Below, in pieces: positions 34,916 through 43,021 of a DNA stretch of 64,000 nt (its first letter is position 1; every line of letters begins with the position of its first letter). The stretch comes from Acidobacteriota bacterium (GTDB lineage Bacteria > Acidobacteriota > Terriglobia > Terriglobales > Acidobacteriaceae), in the NCBI GenBank assembly GCA_021792795.1, contig JAJYUB010000010.1:1-64000 (forward strand). Reading direction: 5' to 3'. The position numbers were made by a program, and so were the translations under genes. The notes under the pieces are model-generated. The model did no database searches, was not told the origin of the DNA, and saw nothing but the letters and a program-made list of their open reading frames with translations.

Positions 34916-35293
34916 GGGGACCCCTCTGGATTTCTCTGCGAGAGAAGTGTACTTGCCGGCGGGGAGGTTGGGCCACCCGATGCGACGGGGTTGCAACCGC
35001 AGTCTTCCCGGCCGGTGGTATCGCTCCGTACTTTTATGGCCTATGGCCGGTCACACTAGGCAAGCCATCGATCCGGCAGTTCCGGTGCATGGGAGCGGCC
35101 TGGCAAAATCCAGGCTGGTTTGGGGCCGCGCGTGCCTGCATCCGCGCGTGGCAATTGGCGATTCCTTACGGCGTGATATCCGTCACAGCAACTCGTCCGC
35201 CAAGTTTTATATTCTTCACAGTTGAGAACGAAGCAGTATCGTACATGCAATTGCTTGGCAAGAACTGACTCCACATAGTCAAAGGACCCCTGT
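34916..35293. other. Divergent promoter region of the second multiheme locus
   Basis: 378 bases with no supported gene between the Tat hydrolase and the small cytochrome c. It contains a CRP-like site at 35173-35188 with a -10-like TATATT at 35209-35214, a small inverted repeat CCTGG...CCAGG near 35100-35115, and AAAGGA before the ATG at 35294. Confidence 0.65.
35173..35214 (+). promoter_or_regulatory. CRP/FNR-like site and -10 of the second multiheme operon
   Basis: CGTGA-TATCCG-TCACA at 35173-35188, then 20 nt, then TATATT at 35209-35214 (five of six matches to TATAAT). This is nearly the same arrangement as the site at 1629-1671. The start codon of the small cytochrome c is 105 nt downstream of the site. 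Confidence 0.6.
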
Positions 35294-35617
35294 ATGAATC
35301 GACACAAAACAGTATTGGCCACTCTGGTGTTCGCCGGTTTGGCAACATGCACCGTGCTGGCGCAAAGCAGCGGGGCGGACGTCTACAAAAGCAAATGCGC
35401 GATGTGTCACGCCGCCGACGGCAGCGCGAGCTCGCCTGCCGGGAAGGCGATGAAGGTGCCGTCCTTCCTGGCGCCGGAGGCGAAAAAAGCGTCGACGGCC
35501 GACTACATCGCGATCGTGAAAAATGGCAAAGGAAAGATGCCGGCCTATGCCAGTAAGCTGACGGGCCCGGAAATCGCCGGGGTTGTCGCCTACATTCGCA
35601 CGTTGCAGAAGAAGTAG
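35294..35617 (+). CDS. Small monoheme cytochrome c, paralogue of the conduit-associated one
   Basis: 107 residues, signal peptide 1-23 (VLA/Q), heme motif CAMCH and distal Met in GKMPAYA. It has the same length and the same cleavage position as the cytochrome at 5356-5679, with 58 of 84 mature positions identical by ungapped count. AAAGGA lies eight bases before the ATG. First gene of the second multiheme locus. It may be a shared or interchangeable soluble carrier between the two loci. Confidence 0.93.
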   Translation: MNRHKTVLATLVFAGLATCTVLAQSSGADVYKSKCAMCHAADGSASSPAGKAMKVPSFLAPEAKKASTADYIAIVKNGKGKMPAYASKLTGPEIAGVVAYIRTLQKK

Positions 35618-35739
35618 TCGCGGAAGCGGGGCGGAAGATGCGGTCATCGTGTAGATTCGGGAGTCGCAACTCGTTCTCTCCCGCATGGAGAAGCGTCCCG
35701 GATGGGTGCGAAGCCCGATTGAGGACGGCCTCTTTCACG

Positions 35740-37011
35740 ATGGAGGTCCTCCGTAACCGATATGCGCCTGTGGGGCGCGAGCGAAAGTCTTACGGCGACC
35801 GATGCGGCGCCGCGAAACCTGCGATCGGCGCGAGATGGCTGGCCGCAGGTTTTTTTGTCTTGTGGATGCTGGCAATCCCCCGCGCGATGCTGGCCAAGGA
35901 TGCGGACTGCCTGTCCTGCCACGCCGACAAGACGATGCAGGACGCGTCCGGGAAAAACGTCGGCGTGGATGCGACCGCGTTTCATTCCAGCATTCACGGC
36001 AGCCTGGCTTGCAGCGATTGCCATGCTTCCATCCACGAGTATCCCCATCCGGACCATCCGGCGGCGGTCGAGTGCGCGACCTGCCATGCGGACCAGGCCA
36101 AGGGACTCAAGGGCAGCGTGCATGCCAAGGCAAGCGCGCATCCCTGCGCCAGTTGCCATGGCGACGCGCATGCGATCTTCGCCAAAGACGATGTAAGGTC
36201 GGCGGTCTATCCGTTGAACATTCCACGGACGTGCGGGACCTGCCATGGCGATCACTTGCTGGCAAAGAAGTACGGACTGCAGAATGTCTATTCGGCGTAC
36301 ATGGATTCGATCCACGGTTATGCGGTCAGCAAAGAGGGGCTGCTGGTGGCGGCGAACTGCATGAGCTGCCACGGATCGCACCACATCCTGGGCCACAATG
36401 ACCCTAAAAGCCCCACGTACAAGACGAACATCCCGAACACCTGCGGGACCTGTCACGGAGGTGTGGAGGACCAGTATCTTGGCGGAGTGCATGGCAAGGC
36501 GGTCGCGAGCGGCGATCTGAAGGCGCCGGTTTGCACGGACTGCCATACGGCGCACGCGATCCTGCAGCCGACGATGGCGAGTTTTCGTATGCAGTCGACG
36601 CCGATTTGCGGCTCGTGCCATCAGGGCAGGTTCGCCACCTACGGAGACACGTTCCACTCGCAACTGGGTCTGCTGGGCGGGTATGTGCAGACGGCGCGTT
36701 GCTGGGACTGCCATGGAGCGCACGAGATTCTGCCCGCGTCCGACCCTCGGTCTCCGGTTGCGCCGGCGAACCTGATCGAGACCTGCGGCAAGTGTCATGC
36801 GGACGCGAACGCCAGCTTTGTGCAGTATCAGCCGCACGCCAACCCACGCGATCGAAGGCTGAATCCGGCGCTTTACTACATCAGGCTGTTTATGAACCTG
36901 TTGCTATGGAGCGTGCTGGGATTCTTCGCTCTCCATACCCTGCTGTGGTTTCTTCGTTCGAGGCGGGAGCAGGCCAAGAACGGACACGCCGGGGAGGCGA
37001 AACATGACTGA
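35740..37011 (+). CDS. Membrane-anchored 11-heme c-type cytochrome
   Basis: About 423 residues with an N-terminal export helix (RWLAAGFFVLWMLAIPRAMLA), eleven CxxCH motifs (CLSCH, CSDCH, CATCH, CASCH, CGTCH, CMSCH, CGTCH, CTDCH, CGSCH, CWDCH, CGKCH) and a C-terminal transmembrane helix (LFMNLLLWSVLGFFALHTLLW). It would expose a periplasmic heme wire tied to the inner membrane. The start is uncertain: ATG 35740 has only a distant GAGG; GTG 35770 is another option. It overlaps the next gene, a b-type cytochrome, by 8 nt, so the two probably form one complex. Confidence 0.88.
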   Translation: MEVLRNRYAPVGRERKSYGDRCGAAKPAIGARWLAAGFFVLWMLAIPRAMLAKDADCLSCHADKTMQDASGKNVGVDATAFHSSIHGSLACSDCHASIHEYPHPDHPAAVECATCHADQAKGLKGSVHAKASAHPCASCHGDAHAIFAKDDVRSAVYPLNIPRTCGTCHGDHLLAKKYGLQNVYSAYMDSIHGYAVSKEGLLVAANCMSCHGSHHILGHNDPKSPTYKTNIPNTCGTCHGGVEDQYLGGVHGKAVASGDLKAPVCTDCHTAHAILQPTMASFRMQSTPICGSCHQGRFATYGDTFHSQLGLLGGYVQTARCWDCHGAHEILPASDPRSPVAPANLIETCGKCHADANASFVQYQPHANPRDRRLNPALYYIRLFMNLLLWSVLGFFALHTLLWFLRSRREQAKNGHAGEAKHD

Positions 37012-37879
37012 GCCGACAGAGACCGGGATTGTGCCCGCAACGCAACCGGAAGCGAAGAAGGAGGAGACATACTATCTCCGATTCACGTTGCCGCAGCGAT
37101 ACCTGCATGTGGTGCTGTTCACCTCTTTTCTAGGCCTGGCGGCGACCGGGTTGCCGATGCGCTTCAGCGACAATGCCTCGGCACGTTTTTTCGCGCGCGC
37201 CGTGGGCGGCTTTGGGGCCATCCTTTTCCTGCACAAATTTTGCGCCATCGTGCTGACGCTGGCGTTTCTCTATCACCTGAAAGACATCTTTACCCGGGCC
37301 GCGATGCATAAGGAAAAGGGGATGTTCTGGGGCCCTACCTCGATGGTGGCCAATTGGAAGGACGTGAAGGACCTGGTGGGGCACCTGAAGTGGTTTGTGG
37401 GGTTGGGTCCGAGACCCCAGTTCGATCGCTACGCCTATTGGGAGAAGTTCGATTATTGGGCGGTCTTCTGGGGGATGATCGTCATCGGCTTTTCCGGGTA
37501 CGCGATGTGGTTCGCTCCATTTTTCGCGAAGTTTCTGCCGGGATGGGCATTGAACGCAGTGCTGGTCGTCCACGGCGAGGAAGCGCTGCTCGCCATTCTG
37601 TTCATCTTTTCCATCCACTTTGTCAACACCCACCTGCGACCTGACAGTTTCCCCATGGACATGGTGATTTTTACCGGCAAGGAGACGGAAGATGAGTTTA
37701 AGAAAAAGCGTCCCCTGGAGTATGAGCGCCTTGCCCGCCAGGGAAAGCTGGAGGAAAAGGTCGCCGACAAGCCGGTGTATTGGTGGGTGAATTTCGCCAG
37801 GGTGGTAGGATTTACCGCGATCTTGATTGGGCTGCTCCTGCTGGTCTTGACATTGATCGCCTATTTCGGCACTGTATAA
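37004..37879 (+). CDS. b-type membrane cytochrome (formate dehydrogenase gamma/DUF4405-like)
   Basis: 291 residues, four main transmembrane segments plus a C-terminal one, with histidines placed for two hemes b: LPQRYLHVVLF, FLHKFCAIVLTLAFLYHLKDIF, VVHGEEALLAILFIFSIHFVNTH. This layout is shared by quinone-reactive b subunits. Overlap with the 11-heme gene and the following NapC-like gene suggests a quinol:multiheme cytochrome complex analogous to Cbc-type complexes of Geobacter; that comparison is inference. Confidence 0.85.
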   Translation: MTEPTETGIVPATQPEAKKEETYYLRFTLPQRYLHVVLFTSFLGLAATGLPMRFSDNASARFFARAVGGFGAILFLHKFCAIVLTLAFLYHLKDIFTRAAMHKEKGMFWGPTSMVANWKDVKDLVGHLKWFVGLGPRPQFDRYAYWEKFDYWAVFWGMIVIGFSGYAMWFAPFFAKFLPGWALNAVLVVHGEEALLAILFIFSIHFVNTHLRPDSFPMDMVIFTGKETEDEFKKKRPLEYERLARQGKLEEKVADKPVYWWVNFARVVGFTAILIGLLLLVLTLIAYFGTV

Positions 37880-37898
37880 CGCACGAAAAGAGGGAATG

Positions 37899-39323
37899 AT
37901 GTTCGGTGCATTCGAGAAGAAGCTGAGGCCAGTCCTTTTTTATGGGAACAACCCGTTAAGTTTGATCGGCGGCGCGCTGACGAGCGCTTCCGCGTTTGTC
38001 TTGGTCGGCTTCTGGGTGGTCCAGATCTTTGGACATGGCGGCTCGAAAAACCCATATCTCGGCCTGATTTTCGACGTATTTCTGCCGGCGCTGTTTGTTC
38101 TTGGGCTGGTCCTGATTCCCATTGGCATCGGGCTGCGGTACAGCCATCTCAAAGCCACGGGACAACTGCCCTCGGTCTATCCCCAGATTGACCTGCAGGA
38201 CCCGGTCTTCCGGCGCGGCATCGAGGTCATGATTGCCGCCACCTTCATCAACTTCGTGATCGTCGGCACGGCCAGCTATCGCGGCGTCTCCTACATGGAT
38301 TCGCCGAACTTCTGCGGGCAAACGTGCCATGTGATGGCGCCGCAGTGGGCCGCGTATCAGGTCTCTCCGCACTCGCATGTGGCCTGCGTGGAGTGCCACA
38401 TCGGCTCCGGATTCGATGCCGCCGTGGAAGCCAAAATGAACGGCACCAAGCAACTGGTGGAAGTCGCGTTTCACACCTATCCCACGCCGATCCGGGCATC
38501 GCTTTCAGTGCTGCGGCCGGCGCGGGCGACCTGCGAGCAGTGTCACATGCCCACCAGGTTCGTCGGCGACCGGCTGCTGGTCAAGACGGCGTTCGGCGAC
38601 GACGAAAAAAATTCCATCACCCGGACCGTGCTGGTGCTGCATCTTGGCGGGGTCGATTCTCTTTCGCAGTTGAGCGGGATCCACGGCCATCATCTGAACG
38701 ATTTCGAGTACGTCGCCACGGACGCGACCGACCAGACCATCATTTCCGTGAAGGCGCGCAACGCGGACGGCTCCGTCACCGACTACGTGAGTTCCGGCTG
38801 GAAAGGGCCGGTGAAGGGAGTGGAACGGGTGATGGACTGCATGGACTGCCACAACCAGGCGACCCACATTTCCCCGACGCCGCAGGACGCGATCGACGAA
38901 GCGATGCTGGACAGCAGCGTGGACCCGGCGCTGCCGTTTGTCCATAAAGAAGGACTGCAACTGATCCAGGCGAATTATTCCTCGCAGGCGGAAGCGGCCG
39001 CCAAGATCGCGAACGGACTGGAGCAGTACTACAAGTCGCAATACCCGGCGGTGTGGAACAGCCAGCGCGGCCAGGTGCTGGAATCGGCGCGGACATTGGC
39101 CGCCATCTACAAGCGGAATGTATTCCCTACCATGAATGTGAAATGGGGCACCTATCCCAACAACATTGGGCACAACGACTTTCCCGGTTGCTTCCGCTGC
39201 CATGATGGAAACCATGTTTCAAAAGATGGAAAAACGCTGACCAACGATTGCAGCGTTTGCCACAATCTGCTGGCCGTGGATGACAAGAACCCCAAGGTGC
39301 TGACCGATCTGGGCATGCAGTAG
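37899..39323 (+). CDS. NapC/NirT-like membrane multiheme cytochrome c
   Basis: About 474 residues. Three N-terminal hydrophobic segments precede a periplasmic domain with five CxxCH motifs (CVECH, CEQCH, CMDCH, CFRCH, CSVCH) and one CX3CH-type motif, FCGQTCHVM, at the position of the first NapC/NrfH heme. It is likely a quinol dehydrogenase subunit. The second ATG (37899) is preferred since the AGAGG site would be only two bases from the first (37896). It is last in the locus. Confidence 0.88.
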   Translation: MFGAFEKKLRPVLFYGNNPLSLIGGALTSASAFVLVGFWVVQIFGHGGSKNPYLGLIFDVFLPALFVLGLVLIPIGIGLRYSHLKATGQLPSVYPQIDLQDPVFRRGIEVMIAATFINFVIVGTASYRGVSYMDSPNFCGQTCHVMAPQWAAYQVSPHSHVACVECHIGSGFDAAVEAKMNGTKQLVEVAFHTYPTPIRASLSVLRPARATCEQCHMPTRFVGDRLLVKTAFGDDEKNSITRTVLVLHLGGVDSLSQLSGIHGHHLNDFEYVATDATDQTIISVKARNADGSVTDYVSSGWKGPVKGVERVMDCMDCHNQATHISPTPQDAIDEAMLDSSVDPALPFVHKEGLQLIQANYSSQAEAAAKIANGLEQYYKSQYPAVWNSQRGQVLESARTLAAIYKRNVFPTMNVKWGTYPNNIGHNDFPGCFRCHDGNHVSKDGKTLTNDCSVCHNLLAVDDKNPKVLTDLGMQ

Positions 39324-39395
39324 GGGCCCGGACCGTAGAAATCTGCGGGCGCGCGCGCGTGGCAGAGGCCGCGGGCGGCTCGGCGAGAACGCAGA

Positions 39396-39449
39396 TCCTT
39401 CGACTCCGTTTGGCAAAAAAAACGCGCCAAACTACGCTCAGGATGACAG
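39396..39449. repeat. Dispersed repeat R3 with an internal inverted repeat
   Basis: Begins TCCTTCGACTCCG and ends CTCAGGATGACAG like other R3 copies, but the centre contains an extra inverted repeat: TTTGGC and GCCAAA around an A-rich loop (about 39409-39431). It lies between convergent genes and could serve as a bidirectional terminator. Confidence 0.5.
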
Positions 39450-39482
39450 TGTTTTTATTTCGCGAATTTCAGACTCGGGAAG

Positions 39483-40433
39483 CTAGGGCGGTGCCTGCTC
39501 CTGCTGGTCGCGGGCAGAGTGGCGGGGAACACTTTGCCATGGGGATTCCGCTTTCAGCACCAGGACAGGGCAGTGGGCCTCGCAGAGGACGCGATACGCG
39601 TTTCCGGGGATGAACCGTGGGTTGAAGGCCGAATGGGCGGAGGCGCCGAGAAGAATCATGTCGGCGGCGTGGTGCTTGGCGTAGGCAAGGATCGATTCCG
39701 CGGGCTGGCCGTAGGCGACTTCGCAGGAAGCGCGGGCCTTGCGGAGCGGCTTGATTGCCAATAAATCCTGCATCATCTTGTGGGCATACACCCGCGCTGA
39801 AACGGTGGTGGGATGTTCGGGAACGACATTTTGCAGCACATGCAGCAGGGTGATGTCGGCGCTGCGCTTTTCAGCAACGCTGAGGGCGAACTCCGCGATC
39901 CGGCGGGAATTGTGGTCGAGGGAAGCGGCAAACACGATGCGCGGATGTCCCTTGATGGACGCGTCGGTGGGAACAGCCTTGGGGCCCACGGCAAGGACCG
40001 GAATGTCGATCTGATGGAAGATGGACTCCGCGATGGACCCGAGGATGTGGTGATGGAATTTCGCTTTTCCGTGGGAGCCTGCGATCAGCCGGTCGGCCTT
40101 CCATTCGGCGGCTGCTTGGAGGATTTCCTTGACGGTGTGGCCGGTGGCCAGATGAAACGAGCATCGGATGCCCTCGGCTTTGGCTTCCGCCACCACTTTT
40201 CCCAACGAGGTTTCCGCCGACTTCCGCATGCCGGCGGCGTCAAAATAGGCCATCAAAGCGGGATCGATGGGCGCGGCGTTGGGATCGGGCAGGACATGGA
40301 CAATCCGCAGTTCGGCCTTGTAGACAAGCGCCTGCTGCTTGGCGATCGGAAGCGTAAATCCTAAGTCTGTAAGGTCAGTGGCCAACAGAATGCGCCGTGG
40401 ATGGGTCCACTCCCGTAACTGCTTGTTGGACAT
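39483..40433 (-). CDS. Tandem-domain universal stress protein 1
   Basis: 316 residues made of two UspA domains. Domain 1 begins RRILLATDLTD and keeps the ATP-binding loop GSHGKAKFHHHILGSIAE (G-x2-G-x9-G-S). Domain 2 (PRIVFAASLDHNSRRIAEFAL) has a degenerate loop (LGASAHSAF...PGNAYR). Such proteins respond to starvation or respiratory arrest and may bind ATP. The ATG at 40433 has AGGAG seven bases upstream. A CRP-like site lies at 40507-40522, 73 nt before the start. Confidence 0.92.
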   Translation of the reverse strand: MSNKQLREWTHPRRILLATDLTDLGFTLPIAKQQALVYKAELRIVHVLPDPNAAPIDPALMAYFDAAGMRKSAETSLGKVVAEAKAEGIRCSFHLATGHTVKEILQAAAEWKADRLIAGSHGKAKFHHHILGSIAESIFHQIDIPVLAVGPKAVPTDASIKGHPRIVFAASLDHNSRRIAEFALSVAEKRSADITLLHVLQNVVPEHPTTVSARVYAHKMMQDLLAIKPLRKARASCEVAYGQPAESILAYAKHHAADMILLGASAHSAFNPRFIPGNAYRVLCEAHCPVLVLKAESPWQSVPRHSARDQQEQAPP

Positions 40434-40506
40434 AGGAAAACTCCTGAATATCGATTCATTGTGGACGCGCTGTCCGTTTCTGGATGTGCCAACTGGCACC
40501 AATGCT

Positions 40507-40522
40507 TGTGATCTCCATCACC
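40507..40522 (-). promoter_or_regulatory. CRP/FNR-like site upstream of universal stress gene 1
   Basis: TGTGA-TCTCCA-TCACC, embedded in a longer interrupted palindrome CTTGTG (40505-40510) / CACAAG (40522-40527). The distance to the start codon (73 nt) equals that of the site before the second universal stress gene. I see no good -10 hexamer at the expected place. Confidence 0.5.
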
Positions 40523-40675
40523 ACAAGGCAACGAAAGAGAGATGTTACGCCGGAAATGGTGCCCGTCGGAAGTTCGTGCGTCTTTTGAAAACCGGCTGAA
40601 GCTATTTTCATAAAGTCCAGCAATTTGTATGGACTTCACCGATACGTCCGATACGTTTTGCGCTCGCCGCCGGCG

Positions 40676-41578
40676 TCAAACGCAGGCCGTCGGATGGCTT
40701 GCCGTATGTGCCGCATGGTGACGATGGGGCGCGGGGACATCGCGCAGAATCAGGGCCGGGCAGCGGGACATTCGCAACACCCTGGCCATCAATCCAGGCC
40801 GCAGGTGGGTCAACAATTCGCTGCCGCGGCGCGCGCTCATGACCAGGAGATCGGCGTGCGCGTCGTCGACCATGCGGACGATTTCCTGTGCCGGATCGCC
40901 CTCGCGAATCAGGCATTGGGGCTTGACGGAAAGCCAGGCATCGCGACACATTATTGTTTCCAGGGCGTCGAACTGGCCTTCGGCGGGGTCAGCCATGCTT
41001 TCTTTTTTGACAGTGAAGATGGTCAGGCGGGCGTGGTGACCGCTGGCGATATCGCCGGCCAGTCGGGCCGCCTCGGTCACTCCCGCTGCGGTGTCGCAGG
41101 CCAGCATGAGGTGCTTCCAGGGAAGGGTTTCTTTCGACATGGCCGCGGCTTGAGGGCCGACGACAATGACGGGACGGTCCGATTTGCGGATGACCGCTTC
41201 GGCGACGGAGCCCAGGATGAGACGCTCGAACCCGCTGAGATCTTCTGTGCCGACGACAATAAATGCCGCGCGCAGTTTGTTCGCCAGACGGATGAGTTCA
41301 TGCGCGGGCGAGCCAAAGACCAGGGTGCTGTAGACCTTCAGTCCGCTGCCCTGGAGCTTCTGTCTGGCGGCATTCACGTACTCCTCGAGTTCCATTTGCT
41401 GGATTCGCAGCAGGTCCGGGGAATCGTCGGAGACGATGGGCATGACATGGACGAAATGCAATGGCCGCAATTCCTGCAGCGCCAACTTCGCCGCGTAATC
41501 TAAAATGGACTTGGACAGATGGGAAAAATCAATTCCCACGAGAATCGGGCCTTGGGTGAGTGCCGGGTCGTTCTGCAT
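40676..41578 (-). CDS. Tandem-domain universal stress protein 2
   Basis: 300 residues, two UspA domains. Domain 1: GPILVGIDFSHLSKSILDYA with the loop VGTEDLSGFERLILGSVAEAV. Domain 2: HLMLACDTAAGVTEAARLAG with a weaker loop MSARRGSELLTHLRPG. It is a separate transcription unit from the first usp gene, divergent from the phosphotransacetylase gene. GGGAGG lies eight bases before the ATG. The shared upstream region carries two CRP-like palindromes. Confidence 0.92.
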   Translation of the reverse strand: MQNDPALTQGPILVGIDFSHLSKSILDYAAKLALQELRPLHFVHVMPIVSDDSPDLLRIQQMELEEYVNAARQKLQGSGLKVYSTLVFGSPAHELIRLANKLRAAFIVVGTEDLSGFERLILGSVAEAVIRKSDRPVIVVGPQAAAMSKETLPWKHLMLACDTAAGVTEAARLAGDIASGHHARLTIFTVKKESMADPAEGQFDALETIMCRDAWLSVKPQCLIREGDPAQEIVRMVDDAHADLLVMSARRGSELLTHLRPGLMARVLRMSRCPALILRDVPAPHRHHAAHTASHPTACV

Positions 41579-41651
41579 ACATTTGGCCTCCCTTTAGCGA
41601 GATCATAGGAGCGGGGCCAGGGAATAGAGTGTGACGAAACGTACAGCATCG

Positions 41652-41667
41652 TGTGACGGCAATCACA
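41652..41667 (-). promoter_or_regulatory. Consensus CRP/FNR-family site TGTGA-N6-TCACA
   Basis: TGTGACGGCAATCACA matches the classical CRP consensus half-sites perfectly. It lies 73 nt before the universal stress gene 2 start. On the minus strand a -10-like TCTATT occurs at 41628-41623, 23 nt beyond the site. Confidence 0.65.
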
Positions 41668-41733
41668 TTTCTTGCAGGGCGGCAGGCAGGCCCTGTCTGC
41701 AAGCGCCAGGAGACTGCGGGAAGAGACGACAGC

Positions 41734-41777
41734 CGTGACGATCGTCACGCAGGAAGCGAAGGAAAACGCTTTATCCT
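41734..41777 (+). promoter_or_regulatory. CRP/FNR-like perfect palindrome and -10 of the phosphotransacetylase gene
   Basis: CGTGACGATCGTCACG (41734-41749) is a 16-bp perfect palindrome of the GTGA-N6-TCAC type. A -10-like TATCCT (41772-41777) follows 22 nt later, the same geometry as at 1629 and 35173. The start codon is at 41890. Confidence 0.6.
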
Positions 41778-41889
41778 GAATGGTTGCCGTCCGGTGCCCG
41801 GGCGGTCGCCCGCGATGACGCCTACGCTGCTGGCCGGCGCGCGTAACGTCGTGAAATTCAATACGGAAAGATGGAAAGAAGGGCATTGA

Positions 41890-42852
41890 ATGTCAACCCA
41901 AACCGGCACCTCGGTGAGCCGCTTTGACGTACTTTTGGAACGCGCCCGGCAACTGCCGCCCATTCCCGTTGCGGTCTGTTATCCGCTGACGAAGGTTGCC
42001 CTGGCCGGGGCCCTGGAGTCCGCCGTTTGCGACGTGATCCGGCCCATCCTGGTGGGACCGAAGGCGAGGATTCAACGTCTCGCGGAGGCGGAAGGGTTCG
42101 ATATCGGGTCGTGCGAAATGATCGACGCCGAAGACGAAACCCAGGCGGCAAAGATCTCCGTGGAACTGTGCCGCACCAAGGTGGCCGACGCGCTGATGAA
42201 GGGGAGCCTGCACACCGATGCGTTTATGCGTCCGGTGCTGGCCAAGGAAACCGGGTTGCGCACGCTGCGCAGGATCAGCCATTCCTTTGTGATGGAAACG
42301 CCCGCTTACGATCGCATCCTGTTGATCACCGATGCCGCCATCAATATTCTGCCGACGCTGGACGATAAGGTGGACATTGTGCAGAATGCCATCGACCTGG
42401 CACATGTGCTGGGAGTTCCGATGCCGAAGGTGGCGATTCTGTCGGCGGTGGAGACGGTCCAGTCCAGCATTGTTTCGACCATCCACGCGGCGGCGCTTTG
42501 CAAAATGGCGGACCGGGGGCAGATCACCGGAGGCGTTCTGGATGGCCCGCTTGCATTCGATACCGCTGTCAGCCCGGAAGCGATGAAGATCAAACGCCTG
42601 GTTTCCGCGGTTGCGGGGCAGGCGGACATCGTCGTGGTCCCCGACCTTGAATCCGGCAATATGCTGGCCAAGCAGTTGGAATATCTTGGCGGGGCGAGCC
42701 TGGCGGGAATCGTGACGGGCGCTTCCGTGCCTATTATTCTGACCAGTCGCGCGGATTCTGCCAAGACGCGCATGACCTCCGCGGCGGTCGCCTTGCTGAT
42801 GCATGCGGACGCGTCGTTGCAAGACACTTCACGCAGCGAGCCGGAGTGTTGA
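41890..42852 (+). CDS. Phosphate acetyl/butyryltransferase
   Basis: 320-residue member of the Pta/Ptb family, transferring acetyl or butyryl between CoA and phosphate. Conserved segments are GPKARIQRLAE, ADALMKGSLHTDAF, RRISHSFVME, ITDAAINILPTLDDKVDIVQNA, GGVLDGPLAFDTAVS and VVPDLESGNMLAKQL. The short form lacks the DRTGG regulatory part of long Pta. No acetate kinase gene is adjacent. Acetyl versus butyryl preference cannot be told. Co-regulation with universal stress genes resembles anaerobic-survival modules of other bacteria. Confidence 0.9.
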   Translation: MSTQTGTSVSRFDVLLERARQLPPIPVAVCYPLTKVALAGALESAVCDVIRPILVGPKARIQRLAEAEGFDIGSCEMIDAEDETQAAKISVELCRTKVADALMKGSLHTDAFMRPVLAKETGLRTLRRISHSFVMETPAYDRILLITDAAINILPTLDDKVDIVQNAIDLAHVLGVPMPKVAILSAVETVQSSIVSTIHAAALCKMADRGQITGGVLDGPLAFDTAVSPEAMKIKRLVSAVAGQADIVVVPDLESGNMLAKQLEYLGGASLAGIVTGASVPIILTSRADSAKTRMTSAAVALLMHADASLQDTSRSEPEC

Positions 42853-42854
42853 GC

Positions 42855-42916
42855 GGCCATCGCCAGGATGGCCGGAAAAGCGCCGGGACCGGGCAAACTG
42901 GGTCCCAGTTTTCTTC
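42855..42916 (+). terminator. Hairpins and T-rich tract after the phosphotransacetylase gene
   Basis: A first stem GGCCATC/GATGGCC (42855-42861, 42867-42873) directly follows the stop codon. A second stem GGGACC/GGTCCC (42885-42890, 42901-42906) is followed by AGTTTTCTTC (42907-42916). The second looks like an intrinsic terminator. Confidence 0.5.
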
Positions 42917-43021
42917 GTGAGCCAAGGCCGACGCTGGAACGCCGGAGCGGCGCCCCTTGAGAGACAATTCCATCCCTTCCTTAGCCTTTCAGTAACAGAC
43001 CATTTATCGTACATAGTAGCG

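Larger units (their letters stand above)
41579..41889. other. Divergent control region between usp2 and the phosphotransacetylase gene
   Basis: 311 bases without a supported gene. It holds two CRP/FNR-like operators (41652-41667 and 41734-41749), a half-site TGTGA at 41630-41634, and -10-like hexamers on both strands. Both neighbouring genes appear to be controlled from here. Confidence 0.7.
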
